DNA of 46,339 nucleotides from Marivita sp. GTDB taxonomy: Bacteria > Pseudomonadota > Alphaproteobacteria > Rhodobacterales > Rhodobacteraceae. Below, piece by piece: positions 8,330 through 14,897 of this stretch. Location: assembly GCF_022763305.1 (NCBI RefSeq), contig NZ_JALEGT010000066.1, positions 1-46,339 of the forward strand, read 5' to 3'. How positions within the stretch are numbered: the first letter of the stretch is position 1; every line of letters begins with the position of its first letter. The notes below the pieces were generated by a model, which searched no databases, was not told where the DNA came from, and saw nothing but the letters and a program-made list of their open reading frames with translations. A program made the translations under genes and the position numbers.

Positions 8330-8723
8330 GGGCCATCTCCTTGACTGCGTCGATATCTGATTTCACTTGGTTCAGCGTGCGCCGGGGGGCCAGCGCCGCG
8401 GTCGAAAGGCGCGATCTGCCGATCAGCGCGAAAAGCAGCGCGAGGACGAGGCACGCGATGGCGACACTCAGCGCCGCCCAGTGATAGGCCACTCCCAGCG
8501 CAGCCACGCCCAAGACTGCGGCCACGGCCAGTGCACTGAGGCCGACAAGGGCGACAAGGGCGGCAAAGCCAAAGAGCACCAGTCCAGAACCAGCCTTGGC
8601 CGCGCTGTCGGACAACTCACGCCGCGCGAGCTGCAGTTCGGTGCTCAGAAGCGCGCGGGCATCCGCGAGAATGCCGACGATCAAACTGCGCAGATCGCTG
8701 CTATGGTCTAACGGCTGTGTCAC
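8322..8723 (-). CDS. Phage holin-like membrane protein (DUF1469/YqjE-type)
   Basis: A 133-residue protein with an amphipathic N-terminal helix (DARALLSTELQLARREL) and two membrane helices (about residues 45-95), the DUF1469 layout. Despite the name these are not phage proteins; they occur with YqjD/DUF883 proteins as stress-induced membrane components. The start is GTG 8723 in a GTGA overlap with the preceding gene. The longer frame from 8759 would run 40 bases into the neighbour and has no better ribosome site. Confidence 0.82.
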   Translation of the reverse strand: MTQPLDHSSDLRSLIVGILADARALLSTELQLARRELSDSAAKAGSGLVLFGFAALVALVGLSALAVAAVLGVAALGVAYHWAALSVAIACLVLALLFALIGRSRLSTAALAPRRTLNQVKSDIDAVKEMARA

Positions 8724-9169
8724 GAGCGCACCTCGGAAGTGTCCAGATGCCCGGACCACGGGTCATCGGTCGCACCGGATGCGCCTCTGGTGCCATCGCC
8801 AGCCTTGAAAAACCGTGCGGCGGCAAAGCCGACCAGTGCTGCTCCGCCGAGGAAGAGAAGCGGATTGCGGCGTGCGAAGACGGCGACATCATCCACCATT
8901 TCGTCAACAGGCTTGTCGCGCAGCCGTTCTGCGACAGAGTTGATCTGAGCCCCGATCTGATCCAGCGCTGCGGCCTGGATCGACTCTGCGCCGAATTCGT
9001 CACTTGCGGCTTCGGCTGCCTGCGCGGCCGTCTCTGCGGTCTCGACCGTATGGTCGCGCGCGGCCGTTGCGTGCGTCCGGGCTTCGTCCACCATTTCGTC
9101 GCGCGCACCTTTTGCGAGGTCGGTGGCGCGCTGCTTGGCAGCGGTCAATGTGTCTGTTGTATCGGTCAT
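8720..9169 (-). CDS. DUF883/YqjD-like ribosome- or membrane-associated stress protein
   Basis: A 149-residue Ala/Asp/Glu-rich helical protein with a C-terminal membrane segment after RRNP (RRNPLLFLGGAALVGFAAARF), the signature ending of the ElaB/YqjD/DUF883 group. The first hundred residues are predicted coiled coil. In Escherichia coli such proteins attach ribosomes to the membrane in stationary phase; whether that holds here is unknown. ATG 9169 was chosen because aaggaggc lies 5 bases upstream. It is the second gene of the EcfG-linked operon, 23 bases after the DUF2383 gene. A paralogue with the same RRNP-helix ending is encoded at 11040-11330. Confidence 0.8.
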   Translation of the reverse strand: MTDTTDTLTAAKQRATDLAKGARDEMVDEARTHATAARDHTVETAETAAQAAEAASDEFGAESIQAAALDQIGAQINSVAERLRDKPVDEMVDDVAVFARRNPLLFLGGAALVGFAAARFFKAGDGTRGASGATDDPWSGHLDTSEVRS

Positions 9170-9192
9170 GTCAGCCTCCTTGGCGTACCGGT

Positions 9193-9630
9193 TCAAACGG
9201 CCTCGAAAATATCAGCGATCTTGCTGCGCAATGCGCTGCGCTGTTCCACCAGCGTGGTGTGCAGGGTGTCGTCGGGAGACAGGCACTTGATGGCGTCGTC
9301 GTAGCGCTTGACCACGTTTTCTTCCCCCTCGGCGACCGCCTCGAGCGCAGTGCGATCCAGATCGGAAAACAGGTCACGCAGTTTGACTGCCGCCTTGTGA
9401 ACTTCGCTCATCACCGTACCCGAACGGTCCAGTTCGAACCCATGCGCCGATGCCTGCGCGTCAATTACCGATATGTCGCGGGTGTGCTGATCCGCGAGAT
9501 CCCGAATAAACGCGCGGATCGAGGGTTCCGCCCGTTCAATCAGGAGTGTGTATCCTTCGCTGATGTCGATCAGCGTGTCGAACAGGGACTGGACGCAGTT
9601 ATGCGCAGTATGCGTGGTCTTGCTGGGCAT
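9193..9630 (-). CDS. PA2169-type four-helix-bundle protein (DUF2383)
   Basis: A 145-residue all-helical cytoplasmic protein. The pattern VQSLFDTLIDISEGYTLLIE, then the charged helices that follow, and the DDAIKCLSPDDTLHTTLVEQ segment, match the ferritin-like DUF2383 family found in stress operons. Metal-binding residues characteristic of true ferritins are not evident to me. ATG 9630 is preceded by aaggaggtc. It is the first gene of the seven-gene leftward operon; the EcfG-type -10 element ends 25 bases upstream of the start codon, so the leader is short. Confidence 0.8.
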   Translation of the reverse strand: MPSKTTHTAHNCVQSLFDTLIDISEGYTLLIERAEPSIRAFIRDLADQHTRDISVIDAQASAHGFELDRSGTVMSEVHKAAVKLRDLFSDLDRTALEAVAEGEENVVKRYDDAIKCLSPDDTLHTTLVEQRSALRSKIADIFEAV

Positions 9631-9654
9631 TGTGACCTCCTTGACTGAGATTGA

Positions 9655-9679
9655 AACGCGGGTCCTGCGGCAGAGTTCC
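9655..9679 (-). promoter_or_regulatory. EcfG-type promoter for the seven-gene operon 9630-4851
   Basis: Minus-strand GGAAC (9679-9675), 16-base spacer, CGTT (9658-9655): a perfect consensus match. No second promoter of this type was seen between the following six genes, whose junctions are 23 bases or less or overlapping. Confidence 0.85.
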
Positions 9680-9866
9680 CTGTGCCAAGAGGGTGACGGC
9701 ACGTCGTTTGGATTAGCTGAGGCGTGCCGAGGGGCGCGTCATTGAAACGGCCAAACCTCGCCGATGGAGGTTTTGATGACGCAGGGCGCGCCTGCTTCTT
9801 GGATTGGACAGGGGTGCGAAAATGATCTCGAAGCGTGTTCCGTGACAATGGTCAGATCATAGAGTG

Positions 9867-10595
9867 TCAGATCAGAGGGCGGCGGGCGGCACCAAGACCG
9901 GTGGAATAGCCCAGATCGGCCAATTGGTCGGGTCGGTGCACGGTAAGGACATCATTCGCCCATGTGGCCACGCCCTTGCCTCTGAGTTTTGCGAGGGTCT
10001 TGTTGGTGTGAACCAGTGACAACCCCATCGAGTCGGCAATGTCCTGCTGACGATAGGGCAGGGGCACCTGATCGTTCTCGTTCAGGCCCAAGGCGGTCAG
10101 CCTGCGGAAAAAACGGTTCAGAACCCAGGCGATCTTGGCCATGCCATCCATCTGGCCCACGACGGCGAGCATCTCGCCCAACAGAAATTCCTCGGTTGCC
10201 GCGACATGGGTGAGGTCGAAGGCGCGGCGCGGCTGGTTTCGGAACAGCTCCCACAGATCGGACCGGTTGAAGACGCACATGGTCATGCGCGTCGTTGCCT
10301 CGACCGAATGTTTCATCTCGCCCATGACGCCACTTTGCAGCCCGATGAAGTCGCCGGGCAGAACGAAGCCGACCACCTGTCGGCTGCCATCTTCGAGCGT
10401 TTTGTAGCGCAGGCCCATGCCTTCGAGCGCCGTATAGAGATGCGAGGAGGATGCCCCTTCGGCCAGGATTTCGGTGCCGGGCTGGGCAACGAATTCGCCG
10501 GTTTTGAAGCGCGACATGAACTGAACTTCGTCACGTGACATATCCTCGAAAAGATCAAGTTGACGCAACGGACAGGTTTCGCATTTTGTTTTCAT
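9867..10595 (-). CDS. Crp/Fnr family transcriptional regulator
   Basis: A 242-residue regulator with an N-terminal cyclic nucleotide-binding-like beta-roll and a C-terminal winged helix (QQDIADSMGLSLVHTNKTLAKLRGKGV, recognition helix SLVHTNKTLAKL). The N-terminus has two cysteines in CETCPL (Cys5, Cys8), reminiscent of FNR-type proteins, but the full four-cysteine Fe-S set is not present. The ligand is therefore uncertain. It is transcribed divergently from the receiver-like gene at 10675 with a 79-base gap, and may control it and itself. No EcfG motif lies upstream. Confidence 0.88.
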   Translation of the reverse strand: MKTKCETCPLRQLDLFEDMSRDEVQFMSRFKTGEFVAQPGTEILAEGASSSHLYTALEGMGLRYKTLEDGSRQVVGFVLPGDFIGLQSGVMGEMKHSVEATTRMTMCVFNRSDLWELFRNQPRRAFDLTHVAATEEFLLGEMLAVVGQMDGMAKIAWVLNRFFRRLTALGLNENDQVPLPYRQQDIADSMGLSLVHTNKTLAKLRGKGVATWANDVLTVHRPDQLADLGYSTGLGAARRPLI

Positions 10596-10674
10596 GTCGC
10601 CTCGCTATGTCACAGTTTAATGCAAAGAGGCCCGTGGGCTGTCATGTCGTATGAAACACAGGGGGTGTATTGGC

Positions 10675-11043
10675 ATGACCGAGTTGATTTCATTAGCTCC
10701 AAGGACCTTGATCATTTCGAACAACATGGTCGAAGCGGATGATCTGACCGAAATGCTGACCGGGCTGGGCCTCGGGCCGGTGCTGCACGCGCGCGACGTC
10801 ATGGATGCGACGGGTATCGTGGCGCGGTCTGGCCAAAGTCTGAGGTTGATGATGTGCGGGCTCTCGCTGCATCTGCATGGTGTGGCGGAGTTCCTCGCTT
10901 CGGTCGACCGGTCCTCCCTGTCACTTGTGGTGATTGACGGACCGGCCGAGTTTTCGCAGGGGGACGGGGCGGGTTTGTTGTTCCGCCCCTTCTCCACGCG
11001 CGATGTGATGGCCGCTCTGGCGCGGCTTGGGTTGCCGGATTAG
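10675..11043 (+). CDS. Degenerate receiver-like protein
   Basis: A 122-residue protein whose strand/helix rhythm follows a CheY-like receiver: TLIISNN (beta1), LRLMMCGLSL (beta3), LSLVVIDG (beta4) and LLFRPFSTRDVMAALARLG (beta5-alpha5). The catalytic residues are missing. The acidic pair after beta1 is NN, the phosphoacceptor position in beta3 is not Asp, and the KP motif is RP. If the fold assignment is right it cannot be phosphorylated in the usual way and may act as a phosphorylation-independent partner. ATG 10675 is followed by a coherent domain; the earlier in-frame codon at 10651 has no ribosome site. It converges with the next gene with a 4-base overlap. Confidence 0.65.
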   Translation: MTELISLAPRTLIISNNMVEADDLTEMLTGLGLGPVLHARDVMDATGIVARSGQSLRLMMCGLSLHLHGVAEFLASVDRSSLSLVVIDGPAEFSQGDGAGLLFRPFSTRDVMAALARLGLPD

Positions 11044-11330
11044 GCGCGTTTGGTCAGCGCCAGACCGACGAAAATGCCGACGCCGAGCGCGCCGAGCACG
11101 GCAACGGTCGGGTTGCGGCGCACCGCGCTGTCGAAATCGCCCTGCAATCCCCTCGCATGATCGGCCGTCGTTTCAGCTGCCTGCACGGCAGTGTCGCGTA
11201 CCGTGCCGGCAGCGTCCTGCGCATTGTGCTGTGCATGGCTGACGGCGTCGCGCAGCTTGTCCGTTGTGCGCTGTGCGGTGTCCTGTGCGCTGGTTGTCTC
11301 GGTGTGCGGAATGCTGTGTGTGGATGCCAT
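11040..11330 (-). CDS. DUF883/ElaB-type membrane-anchored helical protein
   Basis: A 96-residue protein made of one long Ala/Thr/Asp-rich helix (residues about 15-65) and a C-terminal membrane segment after VRRNPTVAVLGALGVGIFVG, the same ending as the protein at 8720-9169. It lacks other domains. ggagac precedes ATG 11330. A GGAAC-N17-CGTT element lies 27 bases upstream. It is a single-gene unit that converges on the receiver-like gene. A role at the membrane or ribosome under stress is inferred from the family. Confidence 0.75.
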   Translation of the reverse strand: MASTHSIPHTETTSAQDTAQRTTDKLRDAVSHAQHNAQDAAGTVRDTAVQAAETTADHARGLQGDFDSAVRRNPTVAVLGALGVGIFVGLALTKRA

Positions 11331-11356
11331 GATAAGTCTCCTTCTGTTTGCCTCCC

Positions 11357-11382
11357 AACGCGAGCCGGGACGGCAAAGTTCC
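11357..11382 (-). promoter_or_regulatory. EcfG-type promoter for 11330-11040
   Basis: Minus-strand GGAAC (11382-11378), 17-base spacer, CGTT (11360-11357). Its -35 element is back to back with that of the rightward promoter at 11385, forming the palindrome GTTCC-TC-GGAAC. Confidence 0.75.
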
Positions 11383-11384
11383 TC

Positions 11385-11410
11385 GGAACCAACGGACGGC
11401 GCGGCGGGTT
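11385..11410 (+). promoter_or_regulatory. Probable EcfG-type promoter for the DUF1328 gene
   Basis: GGAAC (11385-11389), 17-base spacer, GGTT (11407-11410). The -10 has G instead of C at its first position, as does the promoter at 14843-14868. The start codon at 11450 is 39 bases downstream. Confidence 0.65.
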
Positions 11411-11449
11411 GACGCCGCAGTTACCGATTGAAATGGAAAGGACTTACCC

Positions 11450-11611
11450 ATGCTTTACTGGGCAGCAATCTTCTTCGTTATCGCACTCATCGCCGCCTTG
11501 TTCGGATTTGGCGGCATCGCCTCGGCAAGCGCAGGCATCGCACAGATCCTGTTCGTCGTCTTTCTCGTGCTCTTCGTGGCAGCCTTGGTCGTGCGTGCGG
11601 TGCGATCCTGA
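11450..11611 (+). CDS. DUF1328 small membrane protein (YtjA-like)
   Basis: A 53-residue protein with two membrane helices ([20 protein letters not shown] and the stretch from about residue 30 to 50). The family hallmark is the MLYWA start, the central [14 protein letters not shown] turn and the short Arg-ended tail. It is widespread in stress regulons; its function is not known. A purine-rich ribosome site (ggaaagga) precedes the ATG. It is preceded by an EcfG-like promoter and followed at once by a strong bidirectional terminator. Confidence 0.85.
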   Translation: MLYWAAIFFVIALIAALFGFGGIASASAGIAQILFVVFLVLFVAALVVRAVRS

Positions 11612-11616
11612 ACGAA

Positions 11617-11646
11617 AACAACCGGAGCGCAGGCGCTCCGGTTGTT
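11617..11646. terminator. Bidirectional Rho-independent terminator
   Basis: A long inverted repeat (11617-11629 with 11634-11646) with a 4-base loop. It is flanked by T-rich DNA on the right (gtttg) and by aaaa on the left, so it can end both the rightward DUF1328 transcript and the leftward phyR transcript, which stops at 11669. Confidence 0.85.
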
Positions 11647-11668
11647 GTTTGTATCGTAACCTGACGGA

Positions 11669-12478
11669 TCAGGCTTTAAGCGTTTCCGTGGACGAGAAAA
11701 ACATCGCCTGGCTGACCGCGGAACGCACCTGTTCTTCGGTATAGGGTTTCGAGATGAGAAACGCAGGTTCAGGCCCTTCACCGGTCAACAGACGCTCGGG
11801 AAAGGCGGTGATGAAGATGATCGGAATGTCCGGATCATCCGCCACGATCTTGTTCACCGCATCGATCCCGCTGGACCCGTCGGCCAGTTGAATGTCCGAC
11901 ATGATGAGATGCGGTTTTTCGGTGTTGTAGAGCTTGACCGCCGCGTCGGCCGTCCGCGCGATCCCGGTGACGGCATGGCCCATATCCGCTACGATGGCTT
12001 CGAGATCCATCGCGATGATCGCCTCGTCTTCGATGATCATGACACGTCCGGCCAAGGACTTGGCCATCTCGGTATAGGCGATGTCCACGAGGTTCTGTGC
12101 CTCGCTTGCCGAGATGTCGAGGACGTTTGCCACATCGTCAAAGGACATTTCCTCGATCGTGTGCAGCAACAGGGCCTCCCGCGTGCCCGAGGTCAGGCGA
12201 GCGAGGTGTTTCTGTGCCTTGGCCGCGACCCCGGTTTCGGACGTGCTCAGCGTCGCGCCAGAGCTGGACCAGATCGAATGGAAAACCTTGAACAAAGCGA
12301 CCTTGTTGGAAGCTTCATGGTCGAAGATGGATGTGTCGCTCAAGATCGCCTCCAGCGCGGCGACGGCGTATTTATCGCCTTCGACCTGCGAACCGGTGAG
12401 AGCCCTCGCATAGCGGCGGAGGAACGGCAGGTTCGCTCCGATCTTGGAGGTCAGGTCCTGTGGTTGTTCGGTCGACAT
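11669..12478 (-). CDS. phyR: General stress response anti-anti-sigma factor PhyR
   Basis: A 269-residue protein with the diagnostic PhyR build: an N-terminal sigma-like domain (residues 1-135, with region-4-like FDDVANVLDISASEAQNLV) and a C-terminal receiver domain (GRVMIIEDEAIIAMDLEAIV; phosphoacceptor Asp in LIMSDIQLADG; Lys in ISKPYTEEQV). When phosphorylated, the sigma-like domain binds NepR and frees EcfG. All receiver catalytic residues are present. It is transcribed divergently from nepR-ecfG over a 107-base gap holding two overlapping EcfG promoters, which gives positive autoregulation. No HWE/HisKA2-type kinase gene is present in the window. Confidence 0.97.
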   Translation of the reverse strand: MSTEQPQDLTSKIGANLPFLRRYARALTGSQVEGDKYAVAALEAILSDTSIFDHEASNKVALFKVFHSIWSSSGATLSTSETGVAAKAQKHLARLTSGTREALLLHTIEEMSFDDVANVLDISASEAQNLVDIAYTEMAKSLAGRVMIIEDEAIIAMDLEAIVADMGHAVTGIARTADAAVKLYNTEKPHLIMSDIQLADGSSGIDAVNKIVADDPDIPIIFITAFPERLLTGEGPEPAFLISKPYTEEQVRSAVSQAMFFSSTETLKA

Positions 12479-12511
12479 AGAGAAAAGCTCCCACTTTTTT
12501 TAGATGTTACG

Positions 12512-12536
12512 GGAACCGAACGCGCTACATGGCGTT
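12512..12536 (+). promoter_or_regulatory. EcfG-type promoter of nepR-ecfG
   Basis: GGAAC (12512-12516), 16-base spacer, CGTT (12533-12536): a perfect match. It overlaps almost completely with the minus-strand promoter for phyR. Confidence 0.9.
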
Positions 12537-12543
12537 AAGTTCC
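12519..12543 (-). promoter_or_regulatory. EcfG-type promoter of phyR
   Basis: Minus-strand GGAAC (12543-12539), 16-base spacer, CGTT (12522-12519): a perfect match, 41 bases before the phyR start. Each promoter's -10 element lies inside the other's spacer, so sigma-EcfG polymerase cannot occupy both at once. Confidence 0.9.
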
Positions 12544-12585
12544 AGCTATCGCGCGACGTAATGCAAAAACCATCTGAAGGGCTAC

Positions 12586-12750
12586 ATGAAACAGGATCGG
12601 AAATTATCAAGCCTTGAGCAGGAGATCGAAGCAAACCTCAAGCGCGTCTATGAGGACGTCGCGAAACAAGAGGTGCCTGATCGTTTCACCCAATTGCTCG
12701 AGCAACTTCGCGAGGCGGACAAAGCCTCTTCGGAGAAAGCAAATGGTTGA
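12586..12750 (+). CDS. nepR: Anti-sigma factor NepR
   Basis: A 54-residue protein with the NepR core: LEQEIEANLKRVYEDVAKQE then VPDRFTQLLEQLREAD, the two helices that wrap around EcfG or PhyR. It binds and silences EcfG until phosphorylated PhyR takes it away. The TGA (12748-12750) overlaps the ecfG start by 8 bases, so anti-sigma and sigma are translationally coupled in near-equal amounts. The start ATG 12586 lies 49 bases after the EcfG-type -10 element. The gene is easy to miss because of its size. Confidence 0.95.
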   Translation: MKQDRKLSSLEQEIEANLKRVYEDVAKQEVPDRFTQLLEQLREADKASSEKANG

Positions 12751-13291
12751 TCCCAAAGAGGAAATCGTAGAGCATTTGAGCGCAATGCGCGCCTTTGCCA
12801 TGAGCTTGACCCGAAACTCGGCCTTGGCGGATGACATGGTTCAGGACGCGCTTGTCAAGGCGTGGACCAAGATCGACACCTACAAGCCCGGGACAAACAT
12901 GCGCGCCTGGCTGTTCACCATCCTGCGCAACACGTATTACTCGCATCATCGCAAGGCGCGGCGTGAGGTTGCGGATGTCGATGGTGAGATGGCCGCGTCG
13001 CTGGCTCAGAAGCCGGACCATGATGGCCGTCTGCAGATGCGGGATTTCAACCGTGCCTTCGATCAGCTGAACGACGAACAACGCGAAGCTCTGGTTCTGG
13101 TCGGTGCTGGCGGGTTCTCCTACGAGGAAGCCGCCGAAACCTGCGGCGTCGCTGTGGGGACCATCAAAAGCCGCGTGAACCGTGCCCGCAAGCAGTTGGT
13201 CGAAATCCTCCAGATGAGCGATGACGAGGTGATGGAGGCGACCGACATCGTCACAACCGGCATCGTGACCAACCAGAAGAACGTCGCCTGA
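12743..13291 (+). CDS. ecfG: RNA polymerase ECF sigma factor EcfG
   Basis: A 182-residue sigma factor of the ECF15 (EcfG) group. Region 2 is visible as MRAFAMSLTRNSALADDMVQDALVKAWTKID (in part), and region 4 as LNDEQREALVLVGAGGFSYE then EAAETCGVAVGTIKSRVNRAR. It directs transcription of the general stress response from GGAAC/CGTT promoters. ATG 12743 overlaps the nepR stop; the in-frame start at 12614 would lie inside nepR and has no family similarity. The gene is autoregulated through the promoter at 12512. A C-terminal tail after residue 160 is longer than the sigma-4 core and of unknown role. Confidence 0.96.
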   Translation: MVDPKEEIVEHLSAMRAFAMSLTRNSALADDMVQDALVKAWTKIDTYKPGTNMRAWLFTILRNTYYSHHRKARREVADVDGEMAASLAQKPDHDGRLQMRDFNRAFDQLNDEQREALVLVGAGGFSYEEAAETCGVAVGTIKSRVNRARKQLVEILQMSDDEVMEATDIVTTGIVTNQKNVA

Positions 13292-13329
13292 CCGACATTG
13301 AACTGCTGAAGGAGGAGAAAGGGAGTCCC

Positions 13330-14841
13330 GTGTTCGACCCTTTACCGGAAACGCAGGCGGATCCTGTGCCTGACGTGGATGTCCTGATCACCGCCGAAGA
13401 AGCCTGGCCCGCCTTCGAGCGGGCCGTTTTACGCGCGCAGTCGCATGTGCACGGCTCGTTCCGCGTGTTCGACCTGCGCACGCGGCTTCGCAGCCCCGAG
13501 GCACGGGCCGTCGGGCACGACTGGTTCGATCTGTTGGCCCATGTGATCCGGCGCGGGGTGAAGGTGACGATCGTGGTCAGCGATTTCGATCCGGTCATGG
13601 CCACCCCGTTGCACGAATTGACGTGGCAAACCGTGAGACAGGGCGCTGCCCTGACCGAGATCGCCGATGCACGTGCCGGACAGGTGCGCATCTTTGCTGC
13701 GCTGCATCCCGCACGCGCTGGAGTGCTGCCCTGGGGCATGCTCTTGCCTGCGGTCATCAAGCGGAAATGGGACCAGATGGCAGGGCTGTCCAAGGACCGG
13801 CTGTCGCGGCAGGCGGTGCTGCTGGATCGCACGGTGCTGCCCGAGTTGCGCACCGTCACGCATCACCAGAAGCTGGCCGTGATCGACGACGACACCCTGT
13901 TCATCGGCGGGCTTGATCTCAACGAACGACGGTTCGACACGCTCGACCATGATCGACCGGCGCGGGAAACGTGGTCTGACGTGCATCTGATGGTGCGCGG
14001 CAAGCCCGAGGTCGCCGAAGCGCAATTGCATCTCGACAGTTTTCTCGAAGTGTCCGCCGGTCGCCGCGCGCCACCGTCCCTCGGTCGGATCAGGCGCACG
14101 ATTTCCGCACCGCGCCGCGTGCAGTTTCCCTATCTCTCGCCGCTCACGGTGCTGAACGAGATCGAGGAAACCCACATTGCGAGCTTCAACACGGCACGCC
14201 ATCTGATCCATATCGAGACGCAATTCCTGCGGTCGAGCGTGATCGCCGACGCCTTGGCGCATGCGGCCCGACGCAATCCCGATCTGCATCTTCTCGCGAT
14301 CCTGCCGGCCTTGCCGGAAAGCCTCGCCTTCTACGAGGAAGACGGTCTCGACACCCGGTTCGGGATGTGCCTGCAACGTGATGCAGTGAGCCATGTGCAG
14401 GCGGCGTTCGGTGATCGGGCGCTTTTTGCGTCGCCCGTTCGTCCGGTGATGGCCTCGCGCGAGGGACTGGCCGTTCTGGCCGGCTCGCCCATGGTCTATG
14501 TCCACAATAAGGTTCTGGTGCAGGACGACGATTTCGCCCTGATCGGTTCGGGCAATCTGAACGGTCGCTCCATGCGCTGGGATACAGAGGCGGCGGTCGC
14601 GCTCAGCGGCATCGACACCGTTGCCCGTCTGCGTGCGCGTCTGCTGAACCACTGGTGGTTCGATGACCTACCAGCCGAGGCAATGGAGCCCGAAACGCTT
14701 GTCCCGTGGTGGTCGCGGGCGATTGCGGCCAATGCCGTGTGCCTGCCGGAAAACCGGACCGGTTTCCTTGTTCCGTATGATCCCGACAACCGGGCCGATC
14801 TGGCGCAGGCCTTGCCGGGGATCACGGAAAACATCGTCTGA
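13330..14841 (+). CDS. Phospholipase D-like / cardiolipin synthase-type protein
   Basis: A 503-residue phospholipase D superfamily protein. Two complete HKD motifs are present: H179-Q-K181-L-A-V-I-D186 and H392-N-K394-V-L-V-Q-D399, followed by GGLDLNERR and GSGNLNGRS as usual. Two HKD motifs allow phosphatidyl transfer or hydrolysis, for instance cardiolipin synthesis; no N-terminal membrane segment is present, so it may be peripheral. It starts with GTG 13330 after a strong purine-rich ribosome site (ggaggagaaaggg). It lies 38 bases after ecfG with no visible terminator, so it is probably the third gene of the nepR-ecfG operon. Membrane phospholipid remodelling under stress is inferred. Confidence 0.85.
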   Translation: MFDPLPETQADPVPDVDVLITAEEAWPAFERAVLRAQSHVHGSFRVFDLRTRLRSPEARAVGHDWFDLLAHVIRRGVKVTIVVSDFDPVMATPLHELTWQTVRQGAALTEIADARAGQVRIFAALHPARAGVLPWGMLLPAVIKRKWDQMAGLSKDRLSRQAVLLDRTVLPELRTVTHHQKLAVIDDDTLFIGGLDLNERRFDTLDHDRPARETWSDVHLMVRGKPEVAEAQLHLDSFLEVSAGRRAPPSLGRIRRTISAPRRVQFPYLSPLTVLNEIEETHIASFNTARHLIHIETQFLRSSVIADALAHAARRNPDLHLLAILPALPESLAFYEEDGLDTRFGMCLQRDAVSHVQAAFGDRALFASPVRPVMASREGLAVLAGSPMVYVHNKVLVQDDDFALIGSGNLNGRSMRWDTEAAVALSGIDTVARLRARLLNHWWFDDLPAEAMEPETLVPWWSRAIAANAVCLPENRTGFLVPYDPDNRADLAQALPGITENIV

Positions 14842-14842
14842 C

Positions 14843-14868
14843 GGAACTTGACAGCCGGGCGGTCGGTT
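14843..14868 (+). promoter_or_regulatory. Probable EcfG-type promoter for the YihY gene
   Basis: GGAAC (14843-14847), 17-base spacer, GGTT (14865-14868), starting two bases after the PLD-like gene ends and 29 bases before the next start. The first base of the -10 is G rather than C. Confidence 0.65.
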
Positions 14869-14897
14869 CCTTTTGTGACAGTCAAGGAGTGTATTGC

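Noticed and set aside
8322-8723. Phage holin-like gene as a sign of prophage
   Set aside because: DUF1469 proteins are chromosomal stress proteins; no other phage genes or attachment sites are present.
9753-9774. 7-bp hairpin with four T as terminator of the Crp/Fnr gene
   Set aside because: It lies over 90 bases beyond the gene end, the stem is weak, and the T-run follows on the plus strand, not on the gene's strand.
10241-10268. GGAAC...GGTT inside the Crp/Fnr gene
   Set aside because: The spacer is 19 bases and the site lies inside coding sequence in the wrong direction for any gene.
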